A stretch of 64,000 nt of DNA from Haloarchaeobius sp. HME9146 (GTDB taxonomy: Archaea > Halobacteriota > Halobacteria > Halobacteriales > Natrialbaceae), in assembly GCF_025399835.1 (NCBI RefSeq), contig NZ_JAODVR010000001.1, positions 2,604,001 through 2,668,000 on the forward strand, written 5' to 3'. Below are positions 17,712 to 26,526 of this stretch, piece after piece. How positions within the stretch are numbered: position 1 is the first letter of the stretch; each line of letters begins with the position of its first letter. The notes under the pieces were generated by a model. The model was given only the letters and a program-made list of their open reading frames with translations. It was not told where the DNA came from and did no database searches. Position numbers and translations under genes: made by a program.

Positions 17712-17798
17712 ATGTCCCAGCACACATCCGACACCCCGTATCGACCCCGACCGACACCAGCCGCGTTCGACGCGACACCGACAGGACCGAACACATGA
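17712..17798 (+). CDS. second upstream ORF, 28 codons, overlapping the ilvB start
   Basis: It reads MSQHTSDTPYRPRPTPAAFD and ends in TGA at 17796-17798, which overlaps the ilvB ATG at 17795 (ATGA). Such overlaps usually mean coupled re-initiation. It has many Thr and Pro codons and no branched-chain residues. It could serve to deliver ribosomes to ilvB, or be a chance frame in GC-rich DNA. Confidence 0.3.
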   Translation: MSQHTSDTPYRPRPTPAAFDATPTGPNT

Positions 17799-19567
17799 GT
17801 GAACGCGCGAGCACGACTCCAACCGACACAGCGACTGGTGAAACGACCGGCGCGGACACGGAGACCGACGCCGAACCGACCGTCCCGAAGACCGGCGCGA
17901 CCGCCGTCATCGAATCACTGGAAGCCGCCGGCGTGGAGTTCGCCTTCGGCGTCCAGGGCGGTGCCATCATGCCCGTCTACGACGCCCTGTACCACTCCGA
18001 CATCTACCACGTCACGATGGCGCACGAGCAGGGGGCGTCCCACGCGGCGGACGCCTACGGCATCGTCGCCGGTGAACCCGGCGTCTGCCTGGCCACGTCC
18101 GGCCCCGGCGCGACCAACCTCGTGACCGGTATCGCGGACGCCTCGATGGACTCGGACCCGATGATCGCCCTGACCGGGCAGGTCCCGACCGAGTTCGTCG
18201 GGAACGACGCGTTCCAGGAGACGGACACCACGGGCGTCACCGCCCCCATCACGAAGACGAACTACTTCGCGAGCCACCCGGACACGGTCGGCACGACCGT
18301 CTCTGAGGCGTTCGCGCTTGCGCGCGAGGGCCGCCCGGGCCCGACGCTGGTCGACCTGCCCAAGGACATCACGCAGGCCGACTCGAACGCCGACGCCGGC
18401 CCGCCACAGCTCCCGGACACCTACACGGTGACCGAGAGCGCCGCGCCCGACGCGGTCCAGGAAGCCGCAGACGCCATCCAGTCCGCGAACAAGCCGCTGT
18501 TGCTGTTCGGCGGCGGCGTCATCAAGGGTGACGCGAGCGAAGAAGCACGGGAGTTCGCGACGACGTACGACATCCCCGTGACGACCACCATGCCCGCGCT
18601 GGGCTCGTTCCCCGAGGACCACGAGCTCTCGCTGGAGATGGCCGGCATGCACGGCACCGGCTACGCCAACATGGCCATCACGATGACCGACTGTCTCGTC
18701 GCGGTCGGCTGCCGGTTCGACGACCGGCTCACCGGCGGCATCGAGACGTTTGCGCCCGACGCGGAGGTCGTCCACATCGACATCGACCCCGCCGAGATCA
18801 GCAAGAACGTCGAGGCGGACTACCCGCTCATCGGCGACGCCGGCACCGTCCTGGAACAGCTGGACGAGGCCATCGAGGCAGCGCCCCAGACGAAGAAGTG
18901 GCGCGCGACCTGCCAGCAGTGGAAGTCCGAGTACCCGATGGACTACAGCGCGCCGGAAGACGAACCCCTCCGCCCCGAGTTCGTGGTCGAGGCGTTCGAC
19001 GAGGCGACCGCTGACGACGCCATCGTCACGACCGGCGTCGGCCAGCACCAGATGTGGGCCGCCCAGTACTGGACGTACAAGCGGCCCCGCACCTGGGTCT
19101 CCAGCCACGGGCTGGGGACGATGGGCTACGGCCTGCCCGCCGCCATCGGCGCGAAGGTCGCGGCCCCCGACCAGGAGGTCGTCTGCTTCGAGGGCGACGG
19201 CTCGTTCCTCATGACGATGCAGGAGCTGTCGGTCGCGGTCCGCGAGAACCTCGACATCACCGTCGCGGTGCTGAACAACGAGCACATCGGGATGGTCCGC
19301 CAGTGGCAGGACGCCTTCTTCGGCGGCCGCCGGATGGCATCCGAGTACCCGTGGGTGCCCGCCTTCGACAAGCTCGCCGAGGCGTTCGGCGCGAAGGGCA
19401 TCTCCGTCGAGGACTACGACGAGGTCGCGGACGCGGTTGAAGAAGCACTGAACTACGACGGCCCCGCGGTGGTCGACTTCCACATCGACCCCGAGGCGAA
19501 CGTCTACCCGATGGTCCCGAGCGGCGGCGACAATGGCCAGTTCGCGCTGGAGGAGGGTCACCTATGA
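17795..19567 (+). CDS. ilvB: acetolactate synthase, large catalytic subunit
   Basis: A 590-residue ThDP-dependent enzyme. An acidic N-terminal extension of about 30 residues precedes the PYR domain with the catalytic Glu78 ([15 protein letters not shown]), then the SGPGATN loop, the FAD-type central domain and the C-terminal ThDP/Mg motif [17 protein letters not shown]...NNEHIGMV. It condenses two pyruvates to acetolactate, or pyruvate with 2-oxobutyrate, opening valine and isoleucine synthesis. The stop overlaps the ilvN start by four bases. A long 5' leader with a Val/Leu/Ile-rich ORF suggests attenuation-like control. Confidence 0.95.
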   Translation: MSERASTTPTDTATGETTGADTETDAEPTVPKTGATAVIESLEAAGVEFAFGVQGGAIMPVYDALYHSDIYHVTMAHEQGASHAADAYGIVAGEPGVCLATSGPGATNLVTGIADASMDSDPMIALTGQVPTEFVGNDAFQETDTTGVTAPITKTNYFASHPDTVGTTVSEAFALAREGRPGPTLVDLPKDITQADSNADAGPPQLPDTYTVTESAAPDAVQEAADAIQSANKPLLLFGGGVIKGDASEEAREFATTYDIPVTTTMPALGSFPEDHELSLEMAGMHGTGYANMAITMTDCLVAVGCRFDDRLTGGIETFAPDAEVVHIDIDPAEISKNVEADYPLIGDAGTVLEQLDEAIEAAPQTKKWRATCQQWKSEYPMDYSAPEDEPLRPEFVVEAFDEATADDAIVTTGVGQHQMWAAQYWTYKRPRTWVSSHGLGTMGYGLPAAIGAKVAAPDQEVVCFEGDGSFLMTMQELSVAVRENLDITVAVLNNEHIGMVRQWQDAFFGGRRMASEYPWVPAFDKLAEAFGAKGISVEDYDEVADAVEEALNYDGPAVVDFHIDPEANVYPMVPSGGDNGQFALEEGHL

Positions 19568-20163
19568 GCGGCGGACTGCAGGGCCCCGCGCCCGAAGAGC
19601 GCGTCCGACCCCAGGGCCGACGCAACAAGCAGGGTATCCGCATCGACCCCGAGGTCGAGGCGGAACAGAAGCCCCGCCGGGCTGTCATCTCCGTGCTGGT
19701 CGAACACGAGCCGGGCGTCCTCTCCGACGTCTCCGGCCTGTTCAGCCGCCGGCAGTTCAACATCGAGAGCCTGACCGTCGGGCCGACCGAGGACGACTCG
19801 AAGGCCCGCATCACGGTCGTCACCGAGGAACCCGACCCCGGCATCGACCAGATAGAGAAACAGCTCCGGAAGCTGGTGCCCGTCATCGCGGTCAACGAAC
19901 TGCCCGACAACGCCATCAACCGGGAGCTTGCGCTCATCAAGGTCGCGGGCGAGCACCCCGACCAGGTCGCTGCCGTCGCCGATATGTACGATGCGAAGAC
20001 GGTCGACGCCTGTCGGGAGACCGTGACCGTCGAGATCACCGGGAGCAGACAGAAGATCGAGGCGGCCGTCGAAGCGTTCGAACGCTTCGGTGTCCGCGAG
20101 ATCACCCGAACCGGCACCGCCGCACTGGCGCGAGGAACCACCGACACCGCACAACAGCAATGA
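19564..20163 (+). CDS. ilvN: acetolactate synthase, small regulatory subunit
   Basis: A 199-residue protein. After a basic 35-residue start comes an ACT domain ([35 protein letters not shown], about residues 40-74 onward), which in bacteria binds valine for feedback inhibition, then the C-terminal ACT-like domain of ALS small subunits ([26 protein letters not shown]). It activates IlvB and makes it valine-sensitive. It is coupled to both neighbours by four-base ATGA overlaps. Confidence 0.95.
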   Translation: MSGGLQGPAPEERVRPQGRRNKQGIRIDPEVEAEQKPRRAVISVLVEHEPGVLSDVSGLFSRRQFNIESLTVGPTEDDSKARITVVTEEPDPGIDQIEKQLRKLVPVIAVNELPDNAINRELALIKVAGEHPDQVAAVADMYDAKTVDACRETVTVEITGSRQKIEAAVEAFERFGVREITRTGTAALARGTTDTAQQQ

Positions 20164-21209
20164 CAGACGACGAGTTCACCACCGAAGTATACTACGACGA
20201 CGACGCCGACGCATCGCACATCGAGAACAAGACCGTAGCCGTCCTCGGCTACGGCAGCCAAGGCCACGCCCACGCACAGAACCTCGCCGAGAGCGGGGTC
20301 GACGTGGTCGTCGGCCTGCGCGAGAGCTCCTCCTCGCGAGCCGCCGCGGAAGCCGACGGGCTGGCAGTCGCCACCCCGAAGGCGGCCGCCGAGCAGGCCG
20401 ACATCGTGTCGGTCCTCGTGCCCGACACCGTCCAGCCCGCCGTCTTCGAAGAGATCGCGCCGGTGCTGGACGAGGGTGACACGCTCCAGTTCGCCCACGG
20501 CTTCAACATCCACTACAACCAGATCGAGCCGCCGGAACACGTCGACGTGACGATGGTCGCGCCGAAGTCGCCGGGGCACATCGTTCGCCGCACCTACGAG
20601 AACGGCGAGGGCGTCCCCGGCCTCATCGCGGTCTACCAGAACGCGACTGGCGAGGCGAAGTCCGAGGCCCTGGCGTACGCCCAGGGCGTCGGTTGTACGC
20701 GCGCCGGCGTCATCGAGACGACGTTCCAGGAGGAGACCGAGACCGACCTGTTCGGCGAGCAGGCCGTCCTCTGTGGCGGCGTCACCTCGCTGGTGAAGCA
20801 GGGCTACGAGACGCTGGTCGACGCCGGCTACAGTCCGGAGATGGCGTACTTCGAGTGCCTGAACGAACTGAAGCTCATCGTCGACCTGATGTACGAGGGC
20901 GGGCTCGGCGGCATGTGGCACTCCGTGAGTGACACGGCCGAGTACGGTGGGCTGACCCGCGGCGACCGCATCGTCGACGACCACGCCCGCGAGAAGATGG
21001 AGGAGGTCCTCGAAGAGGTCCAGAACGGCGAGTTCGCCCGCCAGTGGATCAGCGAGAACCAGGCCGGCCGCCCGAGCTACACCCAGCTCAAGCAGGCCGA
21101 GGAGAACCACGACATCGAAGCCGTCGGCGAGGAACTCCGCAGCCTGTTCGCGTGGCAGGAGGACGAGGACGAAGAACAGACCGAAGAACCAGCGACCGCA
21201 GACGACTGA
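20160..21209 (+). CDS. ilvC: ketol-acid reductoisomerase (class I)
   Basis: A 349-residue protein. [20 protein letters not shown] (residues about 25-44) is the NADP-binding Rossmann motif. The C-terminal knotted helical domain carries the Mg-binding acidic residues in [21 protein letters not shown]. It converts acetolactate to dihydroxyisovalerate and the isoleucine equivalent. The C-terminus has a halophile-type acidic tail ([16 protein letters not shown]). The ATG at 20160 overlaps the ilvN stop; the longer open frame upstream belongs to the ilvN region. Confidence 0.95.
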   Translation: MTDDEFTTEVYYDDDADASHIENKTVAVLGYGSQGHAHAQNLAESGVDVVVGLRESSSSRAAAEADGLAVATPKAAAEQADIVSVLVPDTVQPAVFEEIAPVLDEGDTLQFAHGFNIHYNQIEPPEHVDVTMVAPKSPGHIVRRTYENGEGVPGLIAVYQNATGEAKSEALAYAQGVGCTRAGVIETTFQEETETDLFGEQAVLCGGVTSLVKQGYETLVDAGYSPEMAYFECLNELKLIVDLMYEGGLGGMWHSVSDTAEYGGLTRGDRIVDDHAREKMEEVLEEVQNGEFARQWISENQAGRPSYTQLKQAEENHDIEAVGEELRSLFAWQEDEDEEQTEEPATADD

Positions 21210-21223
21210 GACCGAGACCCCAA

Positions 21224-21496
21224 ATGACCACGAACAAAGCGAACGGAACGATGGAAGACGTCAGCCACACCAACCCCTACACCGGCGAGAGCATGGGGTC
21301 GGTGTTCGAGCACGGCGTCACCATCGTCGCAGACGGCGGCCGCGACCCCGAACGAGAGGACGTCGAGGCCGAAACAGAACCGGAAGGAACGCCCATGAAA
21401 GACGTCGACCACACCCCGCCGCACGACGACGGCGAGGGCACCGACCGCGTCTTCGAGCGCGGCGGTGAGGGTGTACCCGAGGAGACAGAGGAGTAA
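21224..21496 (+). CDS. small acidic protein with two internal repeats, between ilvC and leuC
   Basis: A 90-residue hydrophilic protein of no known family. Two copies of a motif are visible: [21 protein letters not shown] (residues about 10-32) and [22 protein letters not shown] (about 58-79), that is M-x-D-V-x-H-T-x-P with a conserved VFE-x-G end. The link is acidic. It lies 14 bases after ilvC and one base before leuC, so it is surely co-transcribed. The conserved His and acidic residues could bind metal or a partner enzyme of the operon; this is guesswork. Confidence 0.7.
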   Translation: MTTNKANGTMEDVSHTNPYTGESMGSVFEHGVTIVADGGRDPEREDVEAETEPEGTPMKDVDHTPPHDDGEGTDRVFERGGEGVPEETEE

Positions 21497-21497
21497 G

Positions 21498-22925
21498 ATG
21501 TCCGAGGGCACGCTCTACGACAAGGTCTGGGACCAGCACAAGGTCACGACGCTGCCGACCGGGCAGGACCAGCTGTTCGTCGGCCTCCACCTCATCCACG
21601 AGGTCACCAGCCCGCAGGCGTTCGGGATGCTCCGCGAACGCGACATGGAGGTCGCCTACCCCGACCTCACGCACGCCACCGTCGACCACATCGTCCCGAC
21701 AGCCGACCAGTCCCGCCCGTACAAGGAGGACGCGGCCGAGGAGATGATGGCCGAACTGGAGGAGAACGTGCGCGAGGCCGGTATCGACTTCTCGGACCCG
21801 ACCTCGGGTGACCAGGGTATCGTCCACGTCATCGGGCCGGAGCAGGGGCTCACCCAGCCCGGCATGACCATCGTCTGTGGCGACTCCCACACCTCGACCC
21901 ACGGCGCGTTCGGCGCGCTGGCGTTCGGTATCGGGACGAGCCAGATCCGTGACGTGCTCGCGACGGGCACGGTCGCGATGGAGAAACAGAAGGTCCGCAA
22001 GATCGAGGTCACCGGCGAACTCGCCGAGGGCGTCGAAGCCAAGGACATCATCCTCGAGATCATCCGCCGGCTCGGCACCGACGGCGGCGTCGGCTACGTC
22101 TACGAGTACGCCGGCGAGGCCATCGAGAACCTCGACATGGAGGGCCGGATGTCCATCTGTAACATGTCCATCGAGGGCGGTGCCCGCGCGGGCTACGTCA
22201 ACCCCGACGAGACCACCTACGAGTGGCTCGAAGGGCGCGACCGCGTCCCCGAGGGCGATGCCTTCGAGGAGCGCAAGGCGTACTGGGAGTCCATCAGCTC
22301 CGACGACGATGCGGAGTACGACGACGTGGTCACCATCGACGGCTCCGAGCTGGAGCCCGTCGTCACCTGGGGCACGACACCAGGACAGGGCGTCGGCGTG
22401 ACCGAGCCCATCCCGTCCCCGGAGGACCTGCCCGCAGACAAGCAGGACACCGCCCGACGCGCCCAGGAGCACATGCGCGTCGAGCCCGGCGACACGATGG
22501 AGGGTTACCCCATCGACGTGGCGTTCATCGGTTCCTGTACGAACGCCCGGATGCCCGACCTGCGCCGCGCCGCGAGCATCGTCAAGGGCAAGCAGGTCGA
22601 CGAGGACGTTCGCGCCCTGGTCGTCCCCGGCAGCCAGCGCGTCCAGCGCGCCGCCGAGGAAGAGGGCCTCAAGGAGGTCTTCGAGGAGGCCGGCTTCGAG
22701 TGGCGTAACGCCGGCTGTTCGATGTGCCTCGCGATGAACGACGATACCCTCGAAGGAGACGAGGCGTGTGCCTCCTCCTCGAACCGGAACTTCGTCGGTC
22801 GCCAGGGCTCGAAGGACGGCCGCACCGTCCTGATGAACCCGCGCATGGTCGCCGCCGCGGCCATCAACGGCGAAGTGACCGACGTTCGCACCGTCGAGGA
22901 GACGGAGGTGGTCGCCAATGAGTGA
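21498..22925 (+). CDS. leuC: 3-isopropylmalate dehydratase, large subunit
   Basis: A 475-residue aconitase-family protein. Cys347 in [11 protein letters not shown] and Cys407/Cys410 in [11 protein letters not shown] are the three ligands of the [4Fe-4S] cluster; [21 protein letters not shown] is the substrate-site signature. It isomerises 2- to 3-isopropylmalate together with LeuD. I chose the ATG at 21498, one base after the preceding stop, over the frame start at 21465. Its last eight bases overlap leuD. An acidic insert ([10 protein letters not shown], about 268-277) is a halophilic feature. Confidence 0.95.
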   Translation: MSEGTLYDKVWDQHKVTTLPTGQDQLFVGLHLIHEVTSPQAFGMLRERDMEVAYPDLTHATVDHIVPTADQSRPYKEDAAEEMMAELEENVREAGIDFSDPTSGDQGIVHVIGPEQGLTQPGMTIVCGDSHTSTHGAFGALAFGIGTSQIRDVLATGTVAMEKQKVRKIEVTGELAEGVEAKDIILEIIRRLGTDGGVGYVYEYAGEAIENLDMEGRMSICNMSIEGGARAGYVNPDETTYEWLEGRDRVPEGDAFEERKAYWESISSDDDAEYDDVVTIDGSELEPVVTWGTTPGQGVGVTEPIPSPEDLPADKQDTARRAQEHMRVEPGDTMEGYPIDVAFIGSCTNARMPDLRRAASIVKGKQVDEDVRALVVPGSQRVQRAAEEEGLKEVFEEAGFEWRNAGCSMCLAMNDDTLEGDEACASSSNRNFVGRQGSKDGRTVLMNPRMVAAAAINGEVTDVRTVEETEVVANE

Positions 22926-23541
22926 CGGCCCCTCCGAAATCGTCGAACACGTCTCCGGGACGGGTATCCCGGTCCGCGGGAACGACATCGACACGGACCA
23001 GATCATCCCGGCCCGCTTCATGAAGGTCGTCACCTTCGACGGCCTCGGGCAGTTCTCGTTCTTCGACCAGCGGTTCGACGACGACGACAACCCGAAGGAC
23101 CACCCGTTCAACGAGGACAGGTTCGAGGGCGCGAACGTCATGGTCGTCAATTCGAACTTCGGCTGTGGCTCCTCGCGCGAGCACGCCCCGCAGGCGCTCA
23201 TGCGCTGGGGCATCGACGCGCTCATCGGCGAGTCCTTCGCCGAGATCTTCGCGGGCAACTGCCTCGCACTCGGCGTGCCGACCGTCACGGCCGACACCGA
23301 GACGGTCGAAGCCATCCAGGACTGGGTCGACGAGAATCCTGACGGGGACATCGACGTGGACGTCGCCGAGGAGACGGTGACCTACGGCGATACCACCGTC
23401 GACGTCACCGTCGACGACGCACAGCGCAAGGCGCTCGTCGAGGGCGTCTGGGACACCACCGCGCTGATGAAGGCGAACTCGCAGGCGGTCTCCGAGACGG
23501 CAGAGAGTCTGCCGTACGTCGAGGACGGCAAGCGGGTCTGA
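22918..23541 (+). CDS. leuD: 3-isopropylmalate dehydratase, small subunit
   Basis: A 207-residue swivel-domain protein with [15 protein letters not shown] near the start and [15 protein letters not shown] (about residues 80-94), the aconitase C-terminal-domain signatures. It completes the LeuCD dehydratase. The start overlaps leuC by eight bases. It is the last gene of the operon; leuB is not adjacent. A T4 run (GGGTTTTC) just after the stop could help termination. Confidence 0.93.
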   Translation: MSDGPSEIVEHVSGTGIPVRGNDIDTDQIIPARFMKVVTFDGLGQFSFFDQRFDDDDNPKDHPFNEDRFEGANVMVVNSNFGCGSSREHAPQALMRWGIDALIGESFAEIFAGNCLALGVPTVTADTETVEAIQDWVDENPDGDIDVDVAEETVTYGDTTVDVTVDDAQRKALVEGVWDTTALMKANSQAVSETAESLPYVEDGKRV

Positions 23542-23668
23542 GCGGGTTTTCACCGTCTGTTTCGACGGTCGTAGCCGGTCTGGGGACTTACTCACGTTTT
23601 CGACTGACCGGAGGGAATCGACCGTGATTCCGGACGAACAGCTATCTCCCCGCGTGCCATCCTGTAAC

Positions 23669-24133
23669 ATGGGTATGTTGTTGACGGAAACGACGAGGGT
23701 ACACGCGTCCCCGGGCGACGTCTACCGGTTCTTCGAACGGATGGACGCGAACTACGAGCGATGGCACCCGGACCACGTCGAGTTCAGGTGGGTCGATGGG
23801 GACGGGCTGGAAGCGGGAGCGGAAGCGTACTTCGAGGAGCACATCGGCGGGAAGACCCAGCAGAAGACGGTGCGATTCGTCGAGGTCGACCCGGACCGGT
23901 ACATCGAGTTCAAGCCGACCTCGCTGCTCGTCGGGCTCCTCATGCCGTCTATCAGCTTCACCTTCGAGTCTCACGAGGACGGCTGTGACGTCACGCAACG
24001 GATCAAGGTCCGGACCGGGCCGATCGGTGCGCGCCTCAACCGGCGGGAGTTCGACGCCGTCAGGGAACACATGACAGAGGAGGGGGAGAACCTCAAGGCG
24101 ATACTCGAGTCCGGTGACGTCGACGCGCCCTGA
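23669..24133 (+). CDS. SRPBCC/START-like family protein
   Basis: A 154-residue single-domain protein: VHASPGDVYRFFERMDANYERWHPDHVEF is the typical first helix-grip element (N-terminal strand, two helices) of polyketide-cyclase/SRPBCC proteins, with a hydrophobic ligand cavity expected. Strands QQKTVRFVEVDPDRYIEFK and CDVTQRIKVRTGP and a long C-terminal helix follow. The ligand is unknown. The start at 23669 (MGMLLTE) is preferred; 23675 (MLLTE) is possible. It separates leuD from leuB and shows no link with leucine synthesis. Confidence 0.75.
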   Translation: MGMLLTETTRVHASPGDVYRFFERMDANYERWHPDHVEFRWVDGDGLEAGAEAYFEEHIGGKTQQKTVRFVEVDPDRYIEFKPTSLLVGLLMPSISFTFESHEDGCDVTQRIKVRTGPIGARLNRREFDAVREHMTEEGENLKAILESGDVDAP

Positions 24134-24172
24134 CCAGCGCCGTAATTTCTCGCGGTCGACCCGCAACTTCGG

Positions 24173-25426
24173 TCATACGTCGGGAGTGCCTCGTGCCGAC
24201 ACGAGCCCCTTCTCGAGATACTCCAGCACCCGCGGCCACGAATCCTCGCCAGCACGTGCTGTGGCATTCGCGACCTCGGCAGGCCCGACACCGGAGAGCG
24301 GCTGGTATGGCGTGCCGATGTAGTGGCCGACGCCGTCGTAGGTCCGGTGCTCGGAGGGGTGTGCGAACTCGTGGCGGTCGAGGCGTTCGATGGCGATTTC
24401 GGCGAGGTACCGGGATTGCCACACAGGGTCATCGCCACCAGACAGGAGCAACACCGGCCCGTTCATGTTCTCGACTCTCGTGGCGACACGTTCGATTTCC
24501 TCGTCGTCGATACCCTTCTCGACGGTCTCGCCCGGTGTGTCCTGCGCGACGATGTGGGGAACCGGCTCACCACCGTCTGTCCACGCCGGCTCGCCGGAGG
24601 GCGTGTCCCACGCGAGGCCGCTCCCCGCGTAGGAGATGACGACGCCGACCCAGTCCCGGCGAGCGCCGAGCAGCAGGGCGAGTTCGGCCCCACGCGAGAC
24701 GCCGAACGCGCCGATGCGCTCGGCATCGATTCCCGGTTGCTCGCGGAGCCACTCCCGTGCAGAATCGAAGTACTCCAGGGGGACGTTCCGGTGGTCGTCG
24801 GGGATGGGGTCCCCCTCGCCGAAGTAGTCGAGGGCGAGGGTGGCATAGCCCTTGTCGGCGAGCAGTTTCGCACGGCGGGTGCTGAGGCGGCCGGCAGACC
24901 CGTGGAGGTCGAGGATGGCCGGGTGCGGGCCGTCTCCTGGGGGTTCGAACAGGGTCCCGACGAGGTCGTCGCGGTCGACGGGCCGGCTGGTGATTCCGGG
25001 GTCGTACAGGGTGCGGGTGATAGTCCGGGTGGCCGCCGCGTCGTCGGTGCTCGCCCGAAGGTCGGTGGCGACGCGCGGGTCTTCCCCGAGTACGGGGTAG
25101 GCCTCGTCGGCGTCGTTGTCCATCGCCCAGAGCCAGCCCATCGGTTCGCAGCCGTCGTAGCTGCCGGACTCGGGCGCGTGCTCGGTCAGGTCGACCGTGC
25201 CGTCGTCGTCGGCCTGGAACGTCAGTTTCGAGTACCACTCGACGCCGTCGTCGGCCGTGAGGGAAGCGGTGAACGTGACGTGCTCGTCGGGGTCGAGACC
25301 GGCCAGTCGAATCGCGACGGGCTCGTCGTTGCGACTGGTGTCGGGAGCGTGAATCGTGAGGGTGGTTTTGGGGTCGTCGGTGTCGGTTTCGGTACCTGGG
25401 TCGTCGGTAATCACGTTGTCTGTCAT
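24173..25426 (-). CDS. acyl-CoA thioester hydrolase/BAAT-type alpha/beta hydrolase
   Basis: A 417-residue protein of two parts: an N-terminal Ig-like domain (about residues 20-140, EPVAIRLAGLDPDEHVTFTASL), typical of acyl-CoA thioesterase/BAAT proteins, and a C-terminal alpha/beta hydrolase with the nucleophile elbow FGVSRGAEL (Ser244), Asp in LLLSGGDDPVW and His in DGVGHYIGTPY. It probably hydrolyses an acyl-CoA or another ester in the cytoplasm; no signal peptide is seen. The nucleophile is Ser, as in bacterial and archaeal forms, where animal BAAT has Cys. It is convergent with the SRPBCC gene. Confidence 0.8.
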   Translation of the reverse strand: MTDNVITDDPGTETDTDDPKTTLTIHAPDTSRNDEPVAIRLAGLDPDEHVTFTASLTADDGVEWYSKLTFQADDDGTVDLTEHAPESGSYDGCEPMGWLWAMDNDADEAYPVLGEDPRVATDLRASTDDAAATRTITRTLYDPGITSRPVDRDDLVGTLFEPPGDGPHPAILDLHGSAGRLSTRRAKLLADKGYATLALDYFGEGDPIPDDHRNVPLEYFDSAREWLREQPGIDAERIGAFGVSRGAELALLLGARRDWVGVVISYAGSGLAWDTPSGEPAWTDGGEPVPHIVAQDTPGETVEKGIDDEEIERVATRVENMNGPVLLLSGGDDPVWQSRYLAEIAIERLDRHEFAHPSEHRTYDGVGHYIGTPYQPLSGVGPAEVANATARAGEDSWPRVLEYLEKGLVSARGTPDV

Positions 25427-25484
25427 ATCGAAGGGAGGCCGGTTCTCTGCAGGCGGTGCTGGTCCTGTCCAGGTCGGTCAGTGG

Positions 25485-26060
25485 TCACTCGAGGAGCAGT
25501 CGGGCGTCGGCCTCGACCATCCCCGACTCGTCGCCCGGAATCTCGTCGAACCAGTCGACGATGAAGTCGTCGGGCTCGACGTCGTCGTTCTCGATAGCCT
25601 CGGGGTTCAGCTGGGGGTCGGGGCGGTCCGCTGGACCCGCCACTGGCACGGCCCGGAAGACGACGTGGGTCGTCGACTCGAACACCTCCTCGGAGCCCTC
25701 GACACGATGGTCAACCCGGCGGAGGCGCTCGGTTCTGGCGAACTCGACGGCGACGCCGGTGAGGTGTTCGATTTCGGCGAGTGCTGACGGGAGCCAGTCC
25801 TCGTCCGGCTCGACCTTCACGTTCGGCATGAGCGGGGTGCCAGATGGCTCGTGGACCATGAGCAGGATTCGACCCTGTTCGTCGATGATTCCGGCGATGG
25901 CGCGGCCCGCATAGTCGGCCTCGCAGTGGTCCTTCCCCTCGTGGTCGTTGGGCGTCTCTCGGTAGTCGGCGCCGACCTCGTCGGCGAGCGATTGCAGGTC
26001 GGTGAACTGGTCGAACGTGGGCGGTACGTCGGTCTCGGTGGGTGTGGCGTACTCGGACAT
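25485..26060 (-). CDS. Nudix-fold protein with degenerate Nudix box
   Basis: A 191-residue protein; the frame is open to 26102 but MSEYATP at 26060 is the likelier start. AGRAIAGIIDEQGRILLMVHE is the first strand pair of the Nudix fold. At the Nudix box position (G-x5-E-x7-REUxEExGU) it has VEPDEDWLPSALAEIEHLTG: the first Gly, the Arg and the EE metal-binding pair are replaced. Hydrolase activity is therefore doubtful, and a binding or regulatory role is possible, as for NrtR-type domains. It is 58 bases upstream of the thioesterase gene on the same strand, probably one transcript. Confidence 0.65.
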   Translation of the reverse strand: MSEYATPTETDVPPTFDQFTDLQSLADEVGADYRETPNDHEGKDHCEADYAGRAIAGIIDEQGRILLMVHEPSGTPLMPNVKVEPDEDWLPSALAEIEHLTGVAVEFARTERLRRVDHRVEGSEEVFESTTHVVFRAVPVAGPADRPDPQLNPEAIENDDVEPDDFIVDWFDEIPGDESGMVEADARLLLE

Positions 26061-26278
26061 GTGTTGGGAGTGTCGGTGGTTCGCGGGCGGTTCGCCTGTC
26101 ATCGGTGGAGGAACGGGTGGACGTCAGAAACGACGGTCCGGTCTCTTCGTTCGCGGTCGGTCAGCGGGCGGGCGTCAGCTGGGGACCTGGAATCGGGAGA
26201 GATGTCTCTCATGTGTCCTGTCGAATTTCGGATTGGCAGTCGCTCGGTGGTCGGTGTCGCTGTCGTGATCACGCTCGC

Positions 26279-26334
26279 GTTCGGCCCTGTGCTGGCCGAA
26301 CACCGGAGACTCGCGCTCCGGAGAAGTAGCTACT
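26279..26334. repeat. three consecutive palindromes upstream of leuB
   Basis: GTTCGGCC (26279-26286) pairs perfectly with GGCCGAAC (26294-26301), loop CTGTGCT. One base later CCGGAG (26303-26308) pairs with CTCCGG (26316-26321). AGTAGCTACT (26325-26334) is a perfect 10-base palindrome. The AT-rich leuB promoter follows. They could be stacked RNA hairpins or operator sites; they end 189 bases before leuB. Confidence 0.6.
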
Positions 26335-26403
26335 GGAGACTGATACAAGTAACTGGCGATTTAATTTTGCACTGCTTCTGCGTTTAATAATTCGATGCCC
26401 GGG

Positions 26404-26411
26404 GATAAAAG
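26404..26411 (+). promoter_or_regulatory. candidate leuB TATA element
   Basis: GATAAAAG predicts a start of transcription near 26434-26437 and a leader of about 87 bases. An alternative element, GTTTAATAA at about 26381-26389, would give a leader of about 110 bases. Confidence 0.4.
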
Positions 26412-26436
26412 TCTTGGGGTGCTGCTCGCCTGACAG

Positions 26437-26526
26437 GTGGGGCGCACCCTCACGGCTGCCGACCCGGAGAACATCTGCCGATACCGAATCCCTTTCCACC
26501 CATTGTACCGTCATCGCGAGCAATGA
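26437..26526 (+). CDS. 29-codon upstream ORF (GTG start) overlapping the leuB start
   Basis: From GTG at 26437, near the predicted transcription start, the frame reads [20 protein letters not shown] and ends in TGA 26524-26526, overlapping the leuB ATG at 26523 as ATGA, exactly as the upstream ORF does at ilvB. It contains only two Leu and two Ile codons. It could couple ribosomes to leuB or be accidental. Confidence 0.25.
   Translation: MGRTLTAADPENICRYRIPFHPLYRHREQ

Larger units (their letters stand above)
26061..26522. other. 462-base divergent intergenic region before leuB
   Basis: Holds no convincing protein gene. It contains three adjacent inverted repeats (26279-26334), an AT-rich block with two TATA-like elements (GTTTAATAA at about 26381-26389, GATAAAAG at 26404-26411) and an upstream frame running into leuB. 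The part next to the Nudix gene (26061-26220) shows nothing notable. Confidence 0.5.

Noticed and set aside
17915-19561. 548-codon open frame antisense to ilvB
   Set aside because: A mirror frame of GC-rich coding DNA; its product is a low-complexity string of Arg, Val and Asp without domains, while ilvB on the other strand has full motifs.
21318-23351. 677-codon frame antisense to leuC-leuD
   Set aside because: It crosses two well-supported genes, has no domain, and shows biased shadow composition.
26279-26334. tRNA or CRISPR-like reading of the leuB-upstream palindromes
   Set aside because: No cloverleaf with T-arm and acceptor stem can be drawn, and the palindromes differ in sequence, so they are not CRISPR repeats.
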